A DNA stretch of 64,000 bases, taken from NCBI GenBank assembly GCA_029964075.1, contig CM057149.1, forward strand, positions 20,350,197-20,414,196. Direction: 5' to 3'. The notes below the pieces were generated by a model. That model saw only the letters and a program-made list of their open reading frames with translations. It ran no database searches and was not told the DNA's origin. Source of the stretch: Patiria pectinifera. Taxonomy: Eukaryota; Echinodermata; Asteroidea; Valvatida; Asterinidae. Shown here piece after piece: positions 31,161 to 42,642 of this stretch. The position numbers and the translations under genes are program-made. Within the stretch, counting starts at the first letter, position 1; the number at the start of each line of letters is the position of its first letter.

Positions 31161-31685
31161 AACACATTCAGCTCATGTGAGCAGACCTCCCCAAACACCA
31201 CAATGCACACTTATTTTATTGAACCAAATGTAACCAGAATCCAGTGTCTGTCATCATTGATAATGTCAGAGCTCTTACTGTTCACGATGAAACTGGATAT
31301 GTCTCTGAATAGAGCGTGGAAGTTGATCTCAAATACAGCACATCCGGGCACCGTGTGTAGGATCTACAACGTGTGCAACGCCCAATTTTTTAGCAAATGC
31401 AAAATTATGTTGTCTTCTGAGAAGGCATATCCAGTCCAGGGCAATGAATGCGCTCAGTTTAAGAAGAAAGCATTACAATTTACAACATTATGAACATATT
31501 GCGAATCGATGACTGTAATAAAACGAAACATTTTGACCTCGACTTCCATTCAATCAATCACGCAGATAACAAATGGGTGAATTCTAACAAGGGAGTCTGT
31601 GACTAGACTAATCAGTTTTTGGTACCAAGACGTTCACATGTTAACAGTGAATGCTCTATTAGATAATTGATTGTTCTAATTAATC

Positions 31686-31840
31686 TTAACCCTAGCCCCC
31701 TAAGAGTTCATTGGGGGGTCAAGTACCAAATACAAATGTACCACAGAATACTACATGTGTTGTGCACTTTGTTTGGAAAGAAATGCATACTACAGGTTAC
31801 TACTCAGTAGTATTTTGTAGCTTTAGATGTGGCTAGGGTT
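31686..31840. repeat. Cassette with TTAACCCTAG ... GGCTAGGGTT ends and GAATACTAC words
   Basis: The ends match the same family, including CCCCCTAAGAG next to the left end. The interior words are different: ACAGAATACTAC and, inverted, GTAGTATTTTGTAG. Confidence 0.5.
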
Positions 31841-34800
31841 TGCTCCCAGGTTCTCCAAATCCTTTTGCAGGGTTTGGCAGGTTAAAAGAAGGTAGATCCC
31901 AGTCCAGTATAAGTCGAAGAAACAAAATTTGCAAAATGATGGATTTTTGAAGATTCAAAAAGAGTTTCTCAGAAATGGTTTAAGTTAAGAAAATATTGAT
32001 CATTTTTTGTAAAAAAACAAAAAAACCCAGTTGAATAAACAACAAATTCATGAGTTGTTGCAGTTTGTCAGCAGTACATGATAATTAGGTGAAAAGGAGC
32101 TTACATTCATAAAAACTTCCTTTTATATTTTGGGGGAAAAAATTCTCCCGTCATTGAGTCCACGCAGTAATTGTGTTTTCCCCAACATCCGCAGGGTACC
32201 GTATCTCAGCTAGAAATTCATGAACATCCCAACTCAAATGGACAAACTCTAGATGCACATTGAAAAATGTCTGCCAGTGTGAATCCTTCAGCAGGTTATC
32301 CCAGTAACTTGACACAATTACTGAAATTTCCCTCACAGAACAGGCCTAAGCAGATGTGGCATGGAAATGCTGGCATTCTGGTGCTGACCCCCACCGAGAC
32401 CGCCAGAAGAATATTCAGACGTCGCTATTACTTAGGTGTCTCTTTTCTACTCATTGGAAATTGACAAGGTTTTTTCCCCCGATAGACACAACACAGCGAT
32501 ACAGCACATTCTCGCTTCCTACCCGCCTATTACTTAGGAACCATTCTCTGTGGATAAACATTCCAACCCTGTTGGAGATGCTAGTAATCTAGCTGTCAGT
32601 CACCACACAAATATTCAGCCATATACTAAAAAAAAAAATAGGCCTCCCTTCCAGTTATGAGACACCCACGGCAAATTCCTCCAGAGAATTCAAATATATG
32701 GGAAACAATTCCCTACTTCCCGGAAACGGATTTATATAGAAATCGGAAACACTCCCCCCGGTCACCCTTTTCTCATGCAGGGCAAAAGCTCACAATGTTG
32801 CCAAGTCTATAAGGTCAGAGGTTATTCTGACTGATGACATTTTTGCAGCAGAGCAGTAAGGCACACAATAATACATACCGTGGGGCCTGCAGGGGTTTTT
32901 CCAGCCAGCGTTCAATAGCTGCTGCATTTTGATAGTGTCGTTCATGTGCCATTTTCACACATTGGCTTGAATGTTATTTTCATAGAATGTTTTGTTTTTC
33001 CTGCTGTATTTGGTTTGAATATATCTATGTGGTGCAGCTGTTAATTCTGTGAAACCGAAGTCCTTCCTGATGTGTCAAATTATCAATATTGTTTTTATTA
33101 TGCACTTCTCATCCAGATATGTATCGCTTTAAAAATCCAATTTGGCATTTCTATTCAAATAGAAGCCAAGAGAAAAGGAGAAGAGCAAAATGTACATCGA
33201 GCTAAATGAAACCCAGAAAAAAATAAGAGACAATTTGAAACTACACAATTAAAGTACTAGACATAATAGGCCTTTGCATGTTGGTGACAAACAAATATCC
33301 GAAAGTTAACAATATCTGAGAGTTAACTTTAAAAAAATCCAAAAGACGGTAACAAGAAATGTGCATGTAAGGTTGAGAAAAAAAAATGTGTGTTGATGGT
33401 AACGCCCTTAATAATATTATCCAGGTAGGCAGGTAGGTAGGAAGGAAAATAATTTGATTAACAATTTTTTTATTTTTAATGTTTGGCTGTCGGTCATTTA
33501 TACTTACTGGGTTACTTAAGGATTCCTTTAACAGCATTCTGTTTAATTAACAAGTTTTATTATTTAACTATTATACCAATAACACACACACAAAAAGCAT
33601 CTAGGGAAGTCATTTTTATTTTTAAAATATACAAATGTACTTGTTTAAAAAAATTTGCCAAATGTGGAAATAAAAAGGTTGAGGTCAGCAGCTTGGCCTT
33701 TCAAATTTTTTTTTTAGGTACGTCGGGTTAAACAAATTTAAATACCGTAAACACACAATTTGTTGGTTTAGGCCTAAATGAAAGCAATCAAATTAGTAAT
33801 CATGCGAACATTTTGTATTCTACCGGTACTACATGAGCATATAATTGACAAATATGATGCATTATTGTTGCTTGTTGCCAATTTTATAAGGCGTGGCCCC
33901 CCAGCCTCCCCATAAATCACTACATGTATGTGCGGCGACGATGCATCAAATCATCTCAGTGTAATCGAATATCAGCGCCTAACCATGAAGCCTAATAGAG
34001 TGTCACTTGATACTGCAGTTTGCTATCACAAGAAAAAACACGCAAATGTAAAGAATCCGAAGAAACCATCATCTAATCCTGCCCCTGAATTAGCTTAAAG
34101 ATGAGAAGAAAATTAAAACCATTGTATTGAACTCATTGTAAAAGCATATGTGCTTTCATTTTTCCTCTCTATTTTGTAAGAAGAATATTTTTTGGCACCG
34201 TGCATTGTGATTGATTTGTTGTTACCGGCACACGCGAATGCAACATGAGAACCCATGTATACAACTGTAGACCATTCATCGCAGGGCTTGGTCTAAACAT
34301 GTGTATTTTTCATTTTAATAATTTTTTTCCCCTGAGCATTGTTGGAGCAAGAGATCGGTTTCACTTTTGATAATTGATCGTCGTCGTTTGTTAATGAAAA
34401 GTCTCGACTATCAGAGAATTCTGGCAGCTTATTCCATTCATCATTATTTGCTTTGGAGCAACAAAGGCCTTAAAAAAAAATATGATCTGACGAAAGTTAA
34501 GGCATCGCATTGTGGTTGTTTTTCAAGGGGCAATCTATTTGTGTGCTGCTTTTTTTTCACCAAATTAGTCAAACGAGTAAATATGTCCACCTGGGTTTAT
34601 AAGCATCAAGCTTGATATCAGAATTAAACAATGAAAGGTTTATGAAACACTATGTGCGAAGAATTTCAACTAAGAGAATGGTTCTGAGAAGAACCAGAGG
34701 TATGAATCCGATCGCCCGGTCAGTATATACCTGACCGTCTTCAGGAGAGTGCCTAAACTCTAAGATATCAGAATTGTCAATAATTGATATATCAGAAATC

Positions 34801-35907
34801 CAATATCGAGAATATTCGATATATCGATTATCCCGTGTAAAAGTTAAAGACCATAAAGATGACACTTGATTTAAAAAGCCCAAAATCTGTAACGGGGCCA
34901 GACAGAGAAAAAAAAAGTGGAACCCAAATTTATAGAATGACCCATATAACCCGTGCAGTTGCCGTAATGGGCCAGTATGTGAATAATTTGTGACAGACAT
35001 GTACATGACATACATGACACCGTGTTCATGTCTTGTCTTGAAAAGTCAATGGTTTCCTTCCTCCCTGATCCTCAAAGTCTATCGAAGTTTTGGAAGATTG
35101 TTGAGGATTGAGGAATGTAAATCCTCGTCAGTATTACTTTAAATGGGACTTGATGCCCTTCGAAGTTCACAGTAACATATATTGAAGGCACGTAGGAGCA
35201 TTGTTAATCAGGCGGAATGGGACTTGCTGAATTTTAATGAGAAAATCCTGACTCAAAGTGAATATAGGACTGGTACCAAATACCCAATGAAACTTTTCTG
35301 CCTGAAATGGTATTGTTGTTTTAGTTCTACAGAAAGTCCTGTATATTTTTGTACACTAAATCATTAAGGCCTCAGGAATGTACAGGGGGAAAATTCATTA
35401 AATATCTCGCTTTGTTGTAACCTCCAATGTCCCACTCTCATATCCCAAAATTGCAGTCAATTAGAACCCATTATTGTGGAAAGAACCATAAAGGGGGAAT
35501 CAAAAAGAAAGTGACCAAATTAGAACAACAAAAAAATATTGTTAACCGTACAGAGTCCAAATCATGGAACTGCTACACAGCTTAAAGCACAGAAAATACT
35601 TGCTTGAAGAGCAAAATGGTTACCAGCCAAAATGGCATGTGACATATTGCTTCCAGCCGGTCCTCAGCTGATTTCTGCTTAGCACACAAAATTTGCACCA
35701 TAGCATTCTAGCTCAGCAGCTCGAGAAATTGGACCAAAGTTTAAAAAAACAAATTCCCTTGAAACTTGCAGCTGTGCAAGATGGAATTGGAATTAGTCTA
35801 GAAATTGCTTAGCACAGACAATATTTTCTGAGCAAAAACAGCCAAATGTACAAGTGTACTTGCTCCTAGCAGGTTCTTAACAAATTGTTTTTCTTTGAAT
35901 CTTGCAG
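31841..35907. other. Plexin intron sequence, nothing coding seen
   Basis: AT-rich, with an A-run at 32629, a CAGGTAGGTAGG patch at 33424 and a GATATATC-rich patch at 34760-34830. The short frames do not resemble plexin domains. Confidence 0.5.
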
Positions 35908-36039
35908 CTGCACAAGACGGAGTCAGACCGAGTGTGCCGGGTCCGAAGACTCCCTTCCAATCTACGCTGGCTGGGCAAACTGGACTCAGTGCATCGCCAT
36001 CCTATCCGTGGAGCCACCCAACACACCCAGCACCAGAAC
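35908..36039 (+). CDS. Plexin, PSI-domain exon (second part)
   Basis: The acceptor AATCTTGCAG ends at 35907. Joined to AA from exon 30177-30289 the sequence reads K-N-CTRRSQTECAGSED, then SLPIYAGWANWTQCIAILSV and EPPNTPSTR. This supplies the last cysteines of a plexin PSI domain (CTRRSQTEC and WTQC) and the start of the linker to the first IPT domain. The 3' border is uncertain. GTTAAG at 36040 is the likeliest donor, and an in-frame stop follows at 36054. No further plexin exon was recognised between here and 54 kb. Confidence 0.78.
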
Positions 36040-37500
36040 GTTAAGAGTGTAATTTAGATAGGCAAATTATGCGGTAATCCCAGGCTGGAAGGCTAGCCGA
36101 CTTGGAGGGATTTACCCGCCTAATTTCTTGTCATTTTATCTGTGCGTCCAATCAAACCGTTGCAATCTGCCCGCCCGTAGGGATTTTATTCCCGCCTCCC
36201 TTGTGGCAGGGATGAGCAAGCAAACAGTAGAATCAAGTTTCTTTTTTTTTTCCCCAGGTCTAATGGGATATGCATTCGGTTTGGTCCATCGTGGGATATA
36301 TCTTGTCAGTAATGTACCGGTACACATACCAAGTAATTGTTAGCGTGGTACATGTATGCATTTTAGGTTTGTTCAGGAGCGTACTTCTTGGGAATTGCAT
36401 GCTCCCCAAAAATAATCAAAATGATCATAACATTGCAGAATCCAGCTTTGAAATATTACACGCACATTATATGTATTTGTAAGGCAAAATTACTGATTGT
36501 ATATTGGCTTAAAAAAAAACATAAAGGTGGCTTAATCTTTTGATCTGATTATTTTCAAAGACATCGCCTTTTAGGGAGATTCTGCTTTGATCAAATTATT
36601 GGGCCCTCTGATTCTTACTCATACTTGTGAATTTCAGGTCATGTCCATTCGCTAAACATTTTGCAAGGAGCTTTGGCTACCCGGCATTTTATGGCTGAAA
36701 AAAACAATATACCTTTTATAATAGAAAGCCTTTATACTTTGAGTGTACATGTTATTTCCATGATAAAGTCTGAAAACACATTAGCAATCTGCAAAGCTGC
36801 TAATAACTCACTGTTTAGATTGTCAAGGAAAGCGAGACGGGTTTAAACCAAAAAAAAAAATCCCTGTAAAAAAGAATAAGGGTAGCCACTCTCCACACAG
36901 GCTGTAATGCAATACACGTTGATTACCAGTGATATCTATCCATCTCAAATCTTGAGTTGACTAGCAAACAACCCAAGCACTTCCTATATGATCTCATTGA
37001 GCCAACACACTAGGCAGGCTACGGGGTAATATATCACCTGCGTCCCCACAATGCTGGAGTGCACTGTCAACAACGTCTTTGTCTTTTGTACACAATCCTG
37101 TGATTAAATAATACGCAATCAGAATTACATTTCAGGGAGGCCTTTTTTAAGAAATAAGCCCTTAGATCAGGAGTCAATACACATTTTTTGGAGTGTTTTT
37201 TTTACTGGACAACTTGTTGAGGCTGCTTTGAGAAATCAGGAAAATTTAAGTTTTATGGAAGCCATTGCCATAATCTGCAGACTAAAAACAGTGATATCAC
37301 TTTGACAAACAGGTCTGGAAAAGAATTGGTCTTGAAGAATAAATAGAACAAACAAGAATATTGAATTCATAGAATAACAATAGGTTTTACAAAGCCTAAC
37401 ACCTAATACGTTGTAATGTTACTGGTTATACTTTATTACCTTGGATTTGACATTTGGAGACATCCCCATAGACTTATGCAAAAAAAAATTTCAAACTTAA
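36040..37500. other. Non-coding sequence up to the assembly gap
   Basis: No exon-like frame was found. Plexin IPT exons would be expected downstream of 36039 but are not visible here. Confidence 0.5.
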
Positions 37501-38000
37501 NNNNNNNNNNNNNNNNNNNNNNNNNNNNNNNNNNNNNNNNNNNNNNNNNNNNNNNNNNNNNNNNNNNNNNNNNNNNNNNNNNNNNNNNNNNNNNNNNNNN
37601 NNNNNNNNNNNNNNNNNNNNNNNNNNNNNNNNNNNNNNNNNNNNNNNNNNNNNNNNNNNNNNNNNNNNNNNNNNNNNNNNNNNNNNNNNNNNNNNNNNNN
37701 NNNNNNNNNNNNNNNNNNNNNNNNNNNNNNNNNNNNNNNNNNNNNNNNNNNNNNNNNNNNNNNNNNNNNNNNNNNNNNNNNNNNNNNNNNNNNNNNNNNN
37801 NNNNNNNNNNNNNNNNNNNNNNNNNNNNNNNNNNNNNNNNNNNNNNNNNNNNNNNNNNNNNNNNNNNNNNNNNNNNNNNNNNNNNNNNNNNNNNNNNNNN
37901 NNNNNNNNNNNNNNNNNNNNNNNNNNNNNNNNNNNNNNNNNNNNNNNNNNNNNNNNNNNNNNNNNNNNNNNNNNNNNNNNNNNNNNNNNNNNNNNNNNNN
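37501..38000. other. Assembly gap of exactly 500 N
   Basis: All bases are N. A round size of 500 suggests a gap of assigned rather than measured length. Frames that cross it are artefacts. Confidence 1.
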
Positions 38001-38324
38001 AGTGTATACAGGATGCTTAATAGCCATGCTCGACAGCGTGTGAAGTGGGAGACTTCAACGGTAATTCAAATCGACGGTGAGTTTCAATATTAAACCGCAG
38101 GCAGGTGCCTTGTCAACTTGTTAAACTGTAAAGGCTTGGCGAGCACAGGTGCGAAAACATAATTACCAAAAATGTGGCACGGCCACACAGTCGATGTACG
38201 GTATCATTTCGTATTCCCACTTTCGGTTGTTCAACCGTGGTTCGACCTGTTTTGAAGCAACCACACAATCTCCGGGTAGTAAAGGGAATGCCGTTTCAAA
38301 TTTGTCCAAATCTAAAAGACCATT

Positions 38325-38616
38325 GTGATATGCATGGGCGTCGCCAGGATTTTTTATAGAGGGGGGCAAAAAAAATTTTTGCCAAAAAATGAGTGTATTT
38401 CTCAACACATTCTCGATTTATCAGTTTTAGAGGGGGGGCAGGGACATTTTGCCCCCCCCCCAACTCAATAAATTTACACCACTTTGTCTTCGCGCCTCTT
38501 TTTTTTCTTTTTCTTTTTTTCTTTTTCTTCCTTGTTTTTTGTTTTTTTGCTTTTCCAGGGGGGGGGGGGGCAAGTGCCCCCCCTTGCCCCCTCCTCGCGA
38601 CGCCCATGGTGATATG
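38325..38616. mobile_element. hAT-like miniature element with exact 8-bp duplication
   Basis: GTGATATG flanks both sides (38325-38332 and 38609-38616). The element (38333-38608) starts CATGGGCGTCGCCAGG and ends CTCGCGACGCCCATG, so the tips are inverted copies. The interior is extreme in composition: G-runs, a C-run, T-rich tracts and a second G12 run, with GGGGGGCA and TTGCCCCC also pairing. An 8-bp duplication with a CA...TG start and end is characteristic of hAT elements. Confidence 0.85.
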
Positions 38617-39870
38617 AGTGGTAGAAAAAAAGGAAATTTATTAATAAATAAAAGGTTATCTCGCGTTCACATCCCAAAAAACATTGAGGTTAACTTTGTT
38701 TAAGTTTTTTTTTAAAATATCTACTGGAAAATTACCTAATTGTTTTCCTCAAACATAAAGTAATTTCATTGCAAATTAAGCAATGACAACCAATTGGATC
38801 ATTATCAACAAGAAAGCAAAAAGTGCGATGTCCAGGAAAGCTGGATTCTTTTGTAAAATGTGTCAAAAGGAACATTTCGGAGGTTTCTTCCCACACTCTT
38901 TTTCGCACTCGGGTAGAAAAAAAAGTGAACATTTAAGAAAACTGCTTGTGTAAAACTTGAACTGTGACCTCAAACTACTTAACCAGTGACACACTTCGGA
39001 CCTAATTTAAAATGAGAATGCCCGACATGTTTAACAAGTTTCTACAATCATCAAATCTATATCTCAGTCTGGGTATAGTCCATAGATGAAAAGACAATAT
39101 GCCTTCTTAAAAATTCCAAGCTACACCACGTCTTTACCAGGTCAGTGCTATAACACTTTACAAGGCATATTCACCCGGGAGCCCCGATACCTTACAATCC
39201 ATGCAGCAACATGAGATGAATCCATCCAGCAACATGAGATGTAATACCGCTTGCAATGATGCCACACAGCACGAGCACGAGACCCTTGCGTCTTGTGATG
39301 CTTTGTTACATTCTAATGCCCCGGGGGAATTAACCGGAGAACTGATGTTGCGAAGCCTGCCGGCATCATGTGTTGGACAAAACAAACAGCATCTGGTCTT
39401 CTGGGAATGACATTTGCAAACTCGTTTTTGTTTTTCTAAAATTACTGTGTGTCATTGAACCCGAACTAGTTGATTGGATGTGTTAAAGTCATGTGCGTGT
39501 TTGTAAAAAAAACTAACATGAATCTAGTGGAAATGCTCTCTTGTTTTTTTTACAAGGGAAAATTTACCCCGTCCAATTGAAACTATTTATAAGGACATAA
39601 CAAAAGTGAAATTCACTCGGTCAAATATATCAAGTTTTGATTTGAAGCGCGTCTCTTTCAACGTATTACGACCTAAAAGTCCCTAGATTCACTCTGGAAA
39701 AAGTTGCACTCATTTTCTTTGAAGATTCTAGAATTCATGTGATGCGACCGACTCAACTGTTTCCCAACTCCCCCTTTCCCTCCTGTCTGTGCCCAACACA
39801 GACTCGGTGCCCCTGGGAGGGGATTTGTTCTAAAAGTGACAATCTCACCTCTAGAGGGCTCTGTAGGGTA
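38617..39870. other. Non-coding stretch
   Basis: It contains a short direct repeat CAGCAACATGAGATGAATCC / CAGCAACATGAGATGTAATA at 39204-39245. No gene was seen. Confidence 0.45.
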
Positions 39871-40061
39871 AGGTAGCCCAGAGCCGTATATAGAGAGAGT
39901 TGCGACAACTTCAGACTGTTGAACCATATAAATGGCCGTTTATTATGTGTACAGTGCAGCATGCGACTATTGTGTACGAATTATATGTACAATCCACCAT
40001 TTTGATTCCAAACAGTGCGACCCTTGTCGCAACTCTCTCTATATACGGCGCTGAGGTAGCC
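39871..40061. mobile_element. hAT-like miniature element with exact 8-bp duplication
   Basis: AGGTAGCC flanks both sides (39871-39878 and 40054-40061). The 175-bp element (39879-40053) starts CAGAGCCGTATATAGAGAGA and ends TCTCTATATACGGCGCTG. Its terminal inverted repeats are about 28 bp and include GTTGCGACAA. There is no coding capacity. Confidence 0.88.
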
Positions 40062-41190
40062 TGGGCGGGGGAGATAATTTTATTGAAAGGTGCAAAATCA
40101 AACAATATTCTTGGAGGAGTACCGTTCCAGTGGTTTCAGTTTAGACATAGGGCTTACAACTTTAATAGTATCATTCAAGAGGGAAAACAAGTTGTTTACC
40201 TTTTTAAATTCTGTTGTTAGCTTATCAGATGGGTTTTTGTGTGAACCATATTTATAAAACTCATAAATGTTGGGAAAAACACAGATGGCTGCCATTATGA
40301 CTAAAAGAATCCCCCAAAATTCGCCGTAAAATCTACGCAGTGACTCATTTCAGTTCTTGAAAACACTGGATTAACCCGATCCTCTATGACATGATTGACT
40401 GCCCTGCGGTCTATTTTTCCACCGAAACCTCACCGGCACAAAACGCCGAGTCCCAAAAATAGACACCGTCTTCTGTTAGTTGGTACACCGAGCACGGCCG
40501 GCCAAACATAGCACCTCTGCGACCCGCGTCTGTCATCAGATTTAATTACTCACCCTTCTCGTCAGCGGCACGCTTAAAGTGATGACCACGTGCTGACAAT
40601 GCTATAGATATAACCAGTTCAGTTTTTTTTTAGGGGTTGTTGATTTTTAAGTCTCTACTCTCCTGGAAGAAAAACTGTTATATTTCAGAAACCAAAAATG
40701 AAACAATGCAAGTTAAATTCTTCATGCAAACCATGCAACAATTATTCTACTCTTTGCAGGGGAGATGGAAGTTGGAATGAATTCTGCATCCAGACTTCAG
40801 GATTTTAGTTATGCTGGACATGATGCGGGAGTCTGATATTTTCTAAATTTAAACTCTTCTCCGTGAGTTGGCAATCACGGTTCCTTCTTTGATCACAGTT
40901 TGGATCCGTGTCGTACAACTGCATTTCAACTGAAGACAATAATGTTATTAGTTATCCCGCTAGCGCGAGTGGAACACGGAATAATGTAGTGCGTCTGTGT
41001 CCCACATATCACGAGGCCGAATTTCTGTTGGTTTACTTATTTGGAAAGGGGTAAATTATCTCAGCTTAATGTTATGGCTTTGATATTCGTAAGAAAAAAA
41101 AACACTCTTAAACGTAGCAGAAAATGTAATGAGGGTTCAGAGGTTAACAAAATTGACTTCCTGTGCATGCAAGCATCCCATAACAAAGGA
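40062..41190. other. Non-coding stretch
   Basis: No exon-like frame with splice signals that I trust. A TTTGCAG at 40754-40760 is followed by a frame of 25 codons (starting EMEVGMNSASRLQDF) that ends in a stop, which I could not support as an exon. Confidence 0.4.
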
Positions 41191-41577
41191 TTAAAGGGAA
41201 TATACAACATTTGCAAACATTTCCGTTGGAAAAACCTAACTATTTTTCAACTACTGCTCCAAATTTACAATTTTTTTTTCAGTCCGAATTTTGTTTGCTA
41301 TTGGTTCCATGTTCATGAACGGGTGCAGGCCAGCTAGACTGGTTCCCTTACCTTACAATTTTCTGACATCTATAAATTGATCCATTTTATCTTTAGTGGA
41401 GTCAGGGAACCAGACTACTTAAACATTTTTGTTTTTCTTGGTTTTTCAAGCATTTTCGAACACAAAACTTCAAACATGTCAGTTAAACAATATTTGATCT
41501 ATTATACTAACCCCTCAAATGGTTCATTTCTGAAAATTGCAGCAAAAGCCAATGATGCATAGGCCTATTCCCTTTAA
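41191..41577. mobile_element. TTAA-ended dispersed repeat, copy C (reverse orientation)
   Basis: It starts TTAAAGGGAATATACAACAT and ends CTATTCCCTTTAA. Its interior is the reverse complement of copies A and B, for example TGGAGTCAGGGAACCAGAC. It is about 130 bp shorter than the others and lacks part of the region next to the GGCCGACC core. Confidence 0.75.
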
Positions 41578-42312
41578 AGGCATATAGATCATTTACATTT
41601 TACCCCTAAGGTAACCTATCGAATTATTATCAAACAGCTTACTTGGATTAAAGATAAAGTACTGGTACTAAACACCCCTTGAAATCATTCCGTCTGGCTT
41701 GCTGTCATTTAGAAGAAATCAAGAAATGTATTGGTGATTTCCAATGACCAGTCAATTGACTGAATTTTTTTTTTTTAGAAATAAAGAGTGCTGTAGAAGA
41801 AATCGTGTTTCGTGATCAAAAGGTTGTGCATGGTTTTTCAGTGTTTCCTCGAAGAGTGTAGCATCCATCCACTGAGCTGAAAAGTTCAACGGGTTAGATT
41901 TTCAACATTCTTCTTTGGATTTTGGATGGTGTTATTATCGGAAAATGAACAAAATGCAAGGAACGCAAATGATCATATGCCTTTTAATTGGAACCTGAAG
42001 CCACATTTATTATATGACATAATGTATGGCATCACTGAAGCCTTAACCTCGTAAACCATGATGTTTCTTTCAACACTTCGCAACTCTTCGTCAGTTTTCT
42101 CTTTAAGGTTCCGTTCAAAGCAATTTGGTTTACTTTTTTTTCCCATGGATGCTAATAAACCACACTAATTGGAGAGGGGGTGGACGTATACAGCCAAGCA
42201 ACAAATTAAAGGAATCACTGTCAGCCGTAAGAGAGTCTTTGGGAGATTGTTACATTAAAGCAACAAGAAGAAATGCAATGTCTTCTCTTTTAATATAATA
42301 GTAATAAATATC
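41578..42312. other. Non-coding spacer
   Basis: AT-rich with T-runs. No gene was seen. Confidence 0.45.
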
Positions 42313-42642
42313 TGTGTTTGAAATAATTTGAGGGAGTGTGGCCTAGTGGTCAGGGTTTGTGACACACTGCAGGATCAGCGAGTCAGGGGTTCGAATCCAG
42401 CTGCTGGTCATACGTTGTGTCCCTGGGCAAGCCACTTCACCCCCACTTGCCCCTCTCCACCCAGGAGTACAAATGGTTACCGGCATTTGCTGGGGAGTAA
42501 CCTGCGACGGACTGGCATCCCATCCAGGGGGAGTAGAAATATTCTCAGTCGCTTCATGCCAAGGAAACTGGAGATAAACGCCCGCCTGATGGGCCACATT
42601 GGCTCGTGACAGACTTGACTTTTACAATTGTGTTTGAAATAA
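42313..42642 (+). mobile_element. tRNA-derived SINE with 14-bp target duplication
   Basis: TGTGTTTGAAATAA occurs exactly on both sides (42313-42326 and 42629-42642). The element has a tRNA-like head with an A box (TGGCCTAGTGG, 42349) and a B box (GGTTCGAATCC, 42389). A conserved body follows (CCTGGGCAAGCCACTTCACC, TAACCTGCGACGGACTGGCA, TCCCATCCAGGGGGAG), then a tail ending near TTGGCTCGTGACAGACTTGA. Pol III boxes plus a long target duplication mark LINE-mediated insertion. The exact duplication suggests a fairly recent event. Confidence 0.92.

Noticed and set aside
37416-38093. Open frames running across the N gap on both strands
   Set aside because: They are open only because N bases contain no stops.
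40761-40840. Possible plexin or other exon after TTTGCAG at 40754-40760
   Set aside because: The frame is only about 25 codons long, ends in a stop, and does not resemble an IPT domain. No donor or partner exon was found.
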